A stretch of DNA of 64,000 nt, taken from Amblyomma americanum (lineage: Eukaryota; Arthropoda; Arachnida; Ixodida; Ixodidae). The notes beneath the pieces were generated by a model. That model did not search any database. It had not been told where the DNA came from and saw only the letters and a program-made list of their open reading frames with translations. Positions 57,258 to 64,000 of the stretch are shown one piece after another. Numbering within the stretch: position 1 is the stretch's first letter; every line of letters starts with the position of its first letter. The DNA lies in contig NW_027526485.1 in the NCBI RefSeq assembly GCF_052857255.1, forward strand, positions 2,108,001 to 2,172,000. Direction: 5' to 3'. The position numbers and the translations under genes are program-made.

Positions 57258-59826
57258 CAGTCAAACCCACTTATAACAATACCGCTTTTAACAATATATC
57301 GGATATAGCAATGGACAGCCGCGGCACCGTCACCTTTGCAATGTGTTCTATGGTAAAATAAACTGCTTATAACAATGCCATCATACTAGATTGTCGGTTA
57401 TAACAATTAATTGTAGTCATTTGGAGCCAACCCACAAAGAAAAAAACTCGCAAACGTAGCTACCACGCCAGCCAAACTACGCTTACGGCGCAAAAAACGC
57501 GCGCGTATGCGGAGCCGCCCGCACAGCGGCTACAGCGGCTGCGAAAAGATCACGTGACGACGCATAAGAGGCGAGGCGCATGAGCCGGAGAAGCTTGTAT
57601 GACTCGGAGGAGGAGAAAAGACAGGCACTTTCCTCTGGGCAGAGGTGGAGAGGGTAGGGAGGCACTTCCTTTTGTTGCTTTAGTATCCGCGTGGGAGCAG
57701 TCCATTCTGAGGGTGCGCCGCCCGTTGAAAACGTGTCACGGCATTTCAGCGTGGGCTGCCCCATCTTTCCCATTTTCTTTGGTTCTTGCTTCACGAGCTG
57801 CACATGTTCCAAGAGCAGCGTACAGCGTCAAAGCACGTGCGTTGTCAGCATGGTTTTTATCATCTGCCATCACCGGCCTCGGTCCTACCGGTTCTGCAAG
57901 CCCATCGGATTCCTCCCCAGAGTTCAACAATGGACGATTCTCATTCAGGAAGCGCGGCCAGTGTGGCTCTACCGTATCAACTGCCGCAGAGGAGAAAGCA
58001 AGCGGCAATACCTTTGAAAACGAAGCGGAACATTTTGAGGGAGCACCCAGGTGGTGAAAAAGTATGCAACTAAGTACACAGCCGACGGTTTCAACCATTA
58101 TCCGCAACGCGCTCAAAATGACTGAAAACGAATGCCATGCTAGTGCTGGCCTTGCTATGGAGGACGGCCGGAAGAGGATTCGGCATGGTGCCTACTAAGA
58201 CTTGGAGGAGGCACTGTATCAGTGGTTCCTTAGCGCACGTGCTATGAACTTGCCAATTAGTGGCCCGATTTTAGCGGAGAAGGCGAAGCACTCTGCGTAT
58301 CTCCTTCAAAACACCGATTTCCAGCCTGGTGGTGGCTGGATTCAGCGCTTCAAGGAAAGGCACGGAATCGTCTACAAGGCAGTCGTGGCTGAGGCAGGGT
58401 TGCTCGATGTCGACGCTAGACGGAAGTGGTTGGAAGAGACACTGCCGTACATCCGCGAAGCATATGTAGACCGGGATTTGTACAGTGGTGACGAGACTGG
58501 GCTATTCTTCCAAATGCTTCCGTCGAAGACGCATGCACTCAAAGGCGATCCCTGTAAGGGCGGCAAGCAGAGCAAATTGCGGGCGACCGTTTCCCTCTGT
58601 GCGAATATGGACGGCAGCGACAAGTGCCCCGCCTTCGTAATTGGAAAATCTAGGAATCCCCGCTGTTTCCGTGGTGCTGCGAGGATTCCAGTTCGTTGCC
58701 GTCATAATAAAAAAGCGTGGATGACGCGTGAACTTTTTCGCGAGTGGCTGTGCGAGTTCGATCAGCGGATGCAGCATGAAGGCAGGAAGGTGGCGTTGGC
58801 CCTTGATAACTGTACTGCACACCAGACTGCACAGAAGCTGTCGCATGTGAAAATTTTCTTCCTGCCGCCGAACACGACTGCAGGCTTGCAGCCCATGGAC
58901 ACAGGCGTGATTGCGTGCTTCAAGGCATTGTATCACCGGCGTGTGTTGAGCAGGCTTGCTCTTAACCTGGACATTGCTGTGCATGAATGCCGACCCGCTC
59001 CACACTTTTAAGATTTCACTCCTTATGGCTGTTCAATTCATTTTTGGGGCATGGGCAGAAGTCAGCTCCTCCACCGTCATGAATTGCTTCTGAAAAGCGG
59101 GCTTCGCCGGGGATATCAGTGACGCGGAGTGTCGCGAAGCTCCTGCCAATGAAGCGATTACAGAACTTTGGTCTACGGTGCGCAATGATGACGGCGACGC
59201 GGAAGGGCTTGAAGAATTCTTGCATGCCGACGATGCAGTCACCACAAACAAAGAATTGACTGACAAGGCGATCTCGTTGCAGCAGCCACCGGCGCGGAAG
59301 ACGATGACAGCAGCGATGACGAAGATGAACCGGAGCCTGTACAAGTTGTCTTTCATCAGGAGGCCTCAAGAATGATCGAGTCCTTGCGGGACTTCATTTT
59401 TGCAAAAAACCTTTCACTCGGACATGTCCAACCTTTGGATGCCCTCCAGAACGATGTCAGCAAGATTGCGGTGAAGCAGTCGAAACTCACCGATTACGGG
59501 TTTGTTTCAGCAAAGAAGTGAGAAGTGCAAGCTATTTTGCCCTATTTAAATGCTTTCAAGTTTTCATGTATTCTTTGTTTTTTTTTCGGGCACTAAGGAA
59601 TTTTTCAAGCTGAGAGGCAGCCGCAGTAACCTTCTCGTATTTTTTACAATGCCCCTTTTGGTGCCACCAAAACGATGCCTCGGCGGAGCTCGCATGTCAC
59701 TTGCCGTCCGTGACCCCTCTTTGCAGTTGTTATGCTTTTTTTTTGTGCAACCCGTTTATAACAATTATCGGTTATAACAATGGAATTTTCGTGGCACTTG
59801 AACATTGTTATAAGTGGACTCGACTG
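57258..59826 (+). mobile_element. Tigger 3, pogo/Tigger-like transposon (2,569 bp)
   Basis: TA flanks it (57,256-57,257 and 59,827-59,828). The terminal inverted repeats are CAGTCAAACCCACTTATAAC (left) and CAGTCGAGTCCACTTATAAC (reverse complement of right), continuing AATA/AATG. Several internal TTATAACAAT motifs occur near both ends (57,365-57,410 and 59,755-59,780), possible transposase-binding repeats. It carries a Tigger transposase, mostly open in its core. Confidence 0.92.
57930..59520 (+). pseudogene. Tigger 3 transposase (CENP-B/jerky type), core open, ends broken
   Basis: The N-terminal CENP-B-type DNA-binding region is at about 57,960-58,130 (KRKQAAIPLKTKRNILREHP, then KYATKYTADGFNHYP after a frame change). 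The open core at 58,202-59,011 starts ALYQWFLSARAMNLPISGPI, contains GGWIQRFKERHGIVYKAV, and the DDE triad regions YSGDETGLFFQML, VALALDNCTAHQ and LQPMDTGVIACF. Acidic and C-terminal codons continue in other frames to about 59,520 (TVRNDDGDAEGLEEFLHADD). The core frame start at 58,202 is not ATG. Frameshifts near 58,130 and 59,010 inactivate it. Confidence 0.85.
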
Positions 59827-60189
59827 TATTTATATTGCTTTTTGTTTCGATTGTGATGCTAAAAGTTGAAATGCTGTATTTAATTTATGTTGATACTTTA
59901 GTTTTTGTTTCGACTGCCTCACCTGTTGTGAAAAACTGAGGCAATACGCTGCCTCGGCAATGTGGGCGTAGGGTGCCTCTCAAGCTGCATTCAAGCAGCT
60001 TTTTTCCCTGCGTCCTCTCTCTCCGAGTGATACCTGTACCACTAAGAGTGAGAAATAAACTTCAACTTCAAATCGTCATATGAAACAGGATGCTACATGT
60101 CAGCTCTTCAAAGAATAGTATCTCGGAGCTTTCGATTTCATACGGATCTGGCTCAGCTAGCTTGCGCTTGCCATGTGTTAGAAGATACA

Positions 60190-60350
60190 TCAGATACTTC
60201 AATCATCAACAGCACGTTTCACCATCACAGTCCACCATTCTTTCCTTTTTCTTCTAGGATCTCTTGGATATGCAAACATTCTCCAGCCATTTCGGGAGTG
60301 ATTTGTGCACACAACACCCCGGCATGTGATCCCCGTCTTGTGGCAAAGAA
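60190..60350 (-). pseudogene. Possible THAP-domain remnant
   Basis: Minus-strand codons CRGVVCTNHSRNGWRMFAYP and RDPRRKRKEWWTVMVKRA resemble a THAP zinc-finger start (two cysteines, then a F-x-FP and W). The second half of the domain is not visible and no transposase follows. It could be a decayed P-element-like or THAP gene fragment, or coincidence. Confidence 0.35.
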
Positions 60351-60564
60351 TAATTGCAATTGACGGGAAGCAGGCCGCCGCACATGCAACTGACGTAGGC
60401 GGGCCAGGGAGTGGGCACAAATATGATGCCCACCTTCGCCAAGGCGGCACTGACCCTTTTAAACGATGTCCACACCCTCCACGGAGCGGCGGAGGGGGGC
60501 GCGCACATCGAGGCACCCTAAGCACAAAAGACTGCTTCCTGAGCGTGCACGGGACACAGCATCA

Positions 60565-62432
60565 TTCTCTTCGGCTGGGATCGTCAGCACGAGCGGATGT
60601 GTTGCCCATGGCTCCGCTCTTCGCCAGCGGGGTGAAGAAGTAGTGGGGAGACTTGCTCCCGTATCTCATCCCGCCTGGCTTCAGAGTATCCCTTGGCCTA
60701 GCGTGGGTGAACATTCACTTGTAACCTTGCTGGTGAGTCAGACAACTTTGATTCCTTAGCGTGTTTTTTGCTAGCTGGTGTTATTATTGCTGTAGCAATA
60801 AATGCCTGTTTCTGTCAGCCAGTGTGTCGTTCTTTTGTTTCCTTTGATCAAGGCCCGCCGTGGTTGGCGTATGCTCAGTAGCGTAAGCGATCACGGTGTG
60901 GGGTCTGGTGGGTTTGAACTGTGTCAGCTGCGATTAAGTGGGGAGAACGTATTTATCTCCCCCTATTAAAACCCCACAAATGGCAGCCCAACATGGGGGC
61001 TGCTCTTAGAACATTGGATGACTGTCTGCTCAGTTCGAGGAACGCTTTGTCCAGACTTGACAAGTGTTAGGCCTAGAGTGAATTTTGATCGCGAGGACCT
61101 GCGGCATGCTTTCTTGAGTGCGAGGTGTGTTGCACTGCAGCATTTTTGAACTTTTCGACATGCTCAGCATGTTTTTCATCGAGTTTTCCCTGGAGTTTTT
61201 TCAGCACGAGAACCACTTGTTCTGCATTGAGGGAGTGTGAGGCCTAGCGCCTGCGGAGTTGCCAAGACCGAAGCGAGTGAGCATGGAAGCCACATGGGTG
61301 GTCCGAGCTTTCTGTATATATATATTTCTCTCCTGTCTCTTTTTCGAGTCTGGGAGTCGCATCTCCAGGAGCCGGGTGGCCTGGGGCCACGGGTGCCGCT
61401 ACGAGCTCGCTGGTATTGCAGCTCGGCACCGGGCGCTCCGACCCCGTCCGATACGGTGGGCGCCGACCGCTCAGATGCTGCTTTGTGCAGTGAGCTGGGT
61501 AGGACCACCCCACAAAGCTGATGTCTCCTCGCAACTGCGCGCACCGTAACCTGTTTCGGGCCTTTGTTTTGTTCACGGTCGTTGTCGGAGTGGTCGTTAG
61601 GCCTGAGGCTTTTCGGAGCTGCCTGCACCACATCAGAAGAGACATGACCACCGGACCGTGGTATTGAGAGGCGGTGCACTTTGCTGCCCACTCGTTTTTT
61701 TAACCTCTCACGAACTATGCAGTTCAACTCAAGAAAGGGCTTTGTTCACTCGAACGTTGCATTTGCATAGCCGCCCAACACGTTTTGCTAGCGAGTTAAG
61801 CACGGTGCCACGAGGCCCTAGAGGACGCCATTTCCCCTCCTGTGACCTACGTTAAAGGCACGCCGAGAGCGTTTCGGCAATTTTGCAGATCTGGTGGAGC
61901 CACTCAGGCTTGCTGTCCGGTGCACGTCGTCTCGCTGCCACCTGCTGTGACCGAGCGGCCTGTTCGCCGCATCCATCCGGGGCAGCTGTGGCAAGACCAG
62001 TCAGCAGTCACCTCCGGCTGCTGCTGCCCCGACAACTACTGCAGAATCCTGGCCTGCAGTTTTCAACCAGCCTTCTCTTTGCAGACCTACGGATACAGTA
62101 GTCCACAGGCCATATGAGTCGTCCCAGCTGAGACCTTCACGTCGCCTTCGGAAAACCGTGGAAGTCTGTGTGGATGCTGTCGGTGTGACCTCCGCTGCAA
62201 GAGCTGCCTCAAGTGCATGAAGACGAGGAGACTCCTCCATAGCATGTACTTTCAGGCGCGTAGGTCTATTTAAAGTTGGGGGGTGTGGGGACTGCCCCGC
62301 CGTCCCTTTTCTTGGCTTTCCCACAATGCACCCTGCAGCAACAGCATCGCCTCGATGCGGGGCGTGCCACGTGACTCTCCCTGGTTAACTTAGCTAACAA
62401 GAGAGGGCGCTGGCATAGCAGTGCGGTGACAT
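60565..62432 (+). mobile_element. LTR retrotransposon, internally deleted or non-autonomous
   Basis: A partial 5' LTR (60,565 to about 60,976) is followed by TGGCAGCCCAACATGGGGGC, a likely primer-binding site. A 1.3-kb internal region (to 62,283) has no gag-pol coding, and then comes a purine tract and the start of a 3' LTR (62,284), which is cut at about 62,432 by LINE J. It is the same family as 1-1,157. The 5' LTR lacks its U3 part. Confidence 0.75.
60977..62283. other. Internal region of the LTR element, no gag-pol
   Basis: This 1.3-kb stretch is GC-rich, and its open frames overlap on both strands without recognisable motifs. Positions 61,741-62,283 match 1-487. The short length with LTRs suggests a TRIM/LARD-like element or a deletion derivative. 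Confidence 0.55.
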
Positions 62433-64000
62433 AGCGAGTTGACAGTTGACAGCCGTGCGGTGCGGATGCTTGTCTCAGTGCTCTTCGGATTACGCGTGGT
62501 GACCGGGACCTGACGGACGGACGACTGCGAGAGCGCGTGACTACGACAAATCGATGAGTTATTTCCTTTAATATTTTGAGAGCTTAGATTTAGGCTAGTT
62601 TTAGATCTAGGCTAGTTAGGTGAAGTGCTCGCGAAAGAGCAGGTCAGTGACCTAATGGCCGGGCCTTTTCCGGCTGACAGCTATAGATCTGCAGGACTCA
62701 CTTTTGAGCCAGGTAGTTAGTATTCCTTTAGTTAGTAGAAGGCAGGTAGTTAGTATTCCTTTCTAGGTGATTGGCTTTAGTGGTAGGCACAATTTTATTT
62801 GAGCATGTGGTTGCAAGTGGTTTTTTTTCTTTTCTAGCATTTTGTGGTAGGAATAAGAGTGCTGCTAAGATGGTCAAGCAACTGAAGGTTAAATGCAAGG
62901 AGTGTGAGACGGTGAATCTGAAAGAAACGCGGTTCAAATCTGTGGAGGAGGCCGACGGCGCGGATTTTATGTGGAAATGCTGCGTATTAGGTGCACGCCT
63001 GGACAGGGTTGACGAAGCGAACACCAGCCTAGCGCTACGTATGGATGCCCTAGAAAAAGAGCTGCAGGTAGAGAGGGCAGAGAAGCGCAAACTCCAAGAG
63101 CGGCTTAGTGAATTGCTGAACGCAAAAATGGCTGACACCGCCAGGCGGAGTGACATTGGCGGACATTCCAGCGCCAGCCACGATGATGGGGCCTGCGCTG
63201 GCATGGACAGCGATAAGGAGTTAGGTCAGGCGGGTTCAGACAGGAACAGCTACGCACACGTCGCAGCTAGGAACTCTGTTGGAGATGGAGAGAAGGGGAA
63301 CAAGTTAACTTCCAGGAATGAGGTCGCAGCCACAGATAAGAGGCGGCATAATAAACCGGAAGTTAGGATGGAGGAAGGGAATACCCATGTGCTTATCGGT
63401 GGTGACTCAAATATGAGTAGGTGCAAAAGAACTATAATGGAGCGTGTAAAGGGTGATAAGCGGGTAGCAGTAAGGGCATTCCCAGGCAGGAAAATGGACG
63501 CAGTACTGAGGGAGACAAAAAACGAACTTTCTAAGATTGTTGAAGAGCGCAATCTGGTAGTGATAGCGGCGGGACTAAATGACGTCTTGAATGGTGAAGC
63601 CGCAAAAGTAGTAGAAAGATTAGCGGAGGGAGTTGACGATTTAAGGGCGATAGCACAGCAAGTCCAGATCGTGGTGTGCACAGTGCCGAAAGTGCAAGGA
63701 CGGAACGGAGAAATTGCCAAGGACGTTGTGGCTGTTAATCGGGAGATATGGAAGTTAAGCCAGGAGAAAGGCTTTGAAGTGGCAGACATAAACATGGAAG
63801 TGCATAGAGCAGGCTTTGGCGGAGGCTTTACACGAGATGGCATCCACTTTAATAAAAGGCTAGGAGCCGAGATCGGGTGGCGCCTGCAGGCCGGGCAGTA
63901 GCTTTTTTAGGTGGTCCACTGTGGCTCAGGGCATAGGGGTAGGTAGAAGCAAAGTAGAAAGTGTAGCAATGAAGGCTGACGCCAATAAAATGGCCACTAA
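62433..64000 (+). mobile_element. LINE J, CR1-like with esterase-type ORF1 (continues past the window)
   Basis: The LTR sequence stops at about 62,432 and a 5' UTR of ~440 bp follows, containing two copies of CAGGTAGTTAGTATTCCTTT (62,710 and 62,741). An intact ORF1 ends at 63,901 and the window ends in what should be the ORF1-ORF2 junction. Insertion into the 3' LTR suggests it is younger than the LTR element. Confidence 0.75.
62870..63901 (+). CDS. LINE J ORF1 with SGNH/GDSL-type esterase domain
   Basis: I place the start at ATG 62,870 (the frame is open from 62,771) because MVKQLKVKCKECETVN begins a cysteine cluster (CKEC, then WKCC) that may bind zinc. Next come a coiled coil (LALRMDALEKELQVERAEKR), a low-complexity acidic/serine linker, and an SGNH hydrolase-like domain: HVLIGGDSNMSRC (block I with Ser), VVIAAGLNDVLNG (block III with Asn) and FTRDGIHFNKRLG (block V with Asp and His). 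Some CR1 ORF1 proteins are known to carry such esterase domains. The 343-codon frame is undamaged and all four catalytic positions are present. Confidence 0.85.
   Translation: MVKQLKVKCKECETVNLKETRFKSVEEADGADFMWKCCVLGARLDRVDEANTSLALRMDALEKELQVERAEKRKLQERLSELLNAKMADTARRSDIGGHSSASHDDGACAGMDSDKELGQAGSDRNSYAHVAARNSVGDGEKGNKLTSRNEVAATDKRRHNKPEVRMEEGNTHVLIGGDSNMSRCKRTIMERVKGDKRVAVRAFPGRKMDAVLRETKNELSKIVEERNLVVIAAGLNDVLNGEAAKVVERLAEGVDDLRAIAQQVQIVVCTVPKVQGRNGEIAKDVVAVNREIWKLSQEKGFEVADINMEVHRAGFGGGFTRDGIHFNKRLGAEIGWRLQAGQ

Larger units (their letters stand above)
55920..60079 (+). mobile_element. LINE H, CR1-like, 5'-truncated and split by Tigger 3
   Basis: RT coding sequence lies at 55,960-57,080, and the 3' UTR resumes after Tigger 3 at 59,829 and ends with AAATAAACTTCAACTTCAAA at about 60,079. 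The Tigger insertion at a TA separates the two parts. The element begins inside RT. Confidence 0.75.

Noticed and set aside
61176..61727. 183-codon minus-strand frame
   Set aside because: It lies in GC-rich internal LTR sequence with overlapping frames on both strands and shows no domain.

Overview
The window is nuclear DNA of an arthropod, most likely a hard tick. Evidence: Ruka-type tRNA-derived SINEs (9,348, 33,428, 39,019), a second tRNA-headed SINE (about 9,915), abundant Penelope-like elements (PLEs), CR1-like LINEs with 2A-like peptides, RTE and I/R1-like LINEs and pogo/Tigger transposons, all packed into introns. No bacterial features, CRISPR arrays, rRNA or functional tRNA genes were seen.

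Host gene. I found one: the last six coding exons of Sec16, the scaffold of ER exit sites that organises COPII coats, on the minus strand. Exons are at 45,735-45,827, 22,697-22,799, 10,840-10,902, 9,676-9,822, 6,765-6,862 and 4,992-5,123. All splice junctions are GT/AG, phases agree at every join, and they encode 211 residues with the family landmarks LPDDK, IVWDE and YVDVLNP. Two introns are very large (22.9 kb and 11.8 kb) and are mostly retroelements. The central ACE1 domain and N-terminus must lie beyond 64,000.

Layout. 1-1,157: 3' part of an LTR element holding a foldback mini-PLE. 1,158-4,991: 3' flank of Sec16. 6.9-9.25 kb: broken PLE 40 nt from a splice acceptor. 12.97-17.4 kb: CR1-like LINE A. 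17.9-21.3 kb: an old PLE remnant followed by a PLE with an open 791-codon frame. 23.2-38.2 kb: one RTE element split by a multi-level nest (mariner MITE; I/R1-like LINE G, itself split by CR1-like LINE B, itself split by another LINE fragment; a SINE; a 3.6-kb palindromic PLE; an unidentified 331-bp insert). 38.2-45.7 kb: mini-PLE, SINE, Tigger 1, PLE 3' end and an RTE 3' end. 47.2-51.5 kb: LINE C. 52-55.2 kb: LINE tail, Tigger 2 and an unclassified LINE. 55.9-60.1 kb: LINE H split by Tigger 3. 60.6-62.4 kb: LTR element of the same family as at 1-1,157, cut by LINE J, whose intact SGNH-type ORF1 runs to the right edge.

Most notable signals. (1) Three different LINEs start with the same arrangement: a ~60-bp block S ending in GCAG, then n copies of U+S, then the body beginning GTTAG. 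(2) PLE insertions share a terminal signature, and two copies consist only of a tail and its inverted copy, each flanked by an 11-bp target duplication. (3) One PLE copy is a near-perfect palindrome with ~1.7-kb arms. (4) The intronic nest can be ordered from target duplications and reading-frame continuity.
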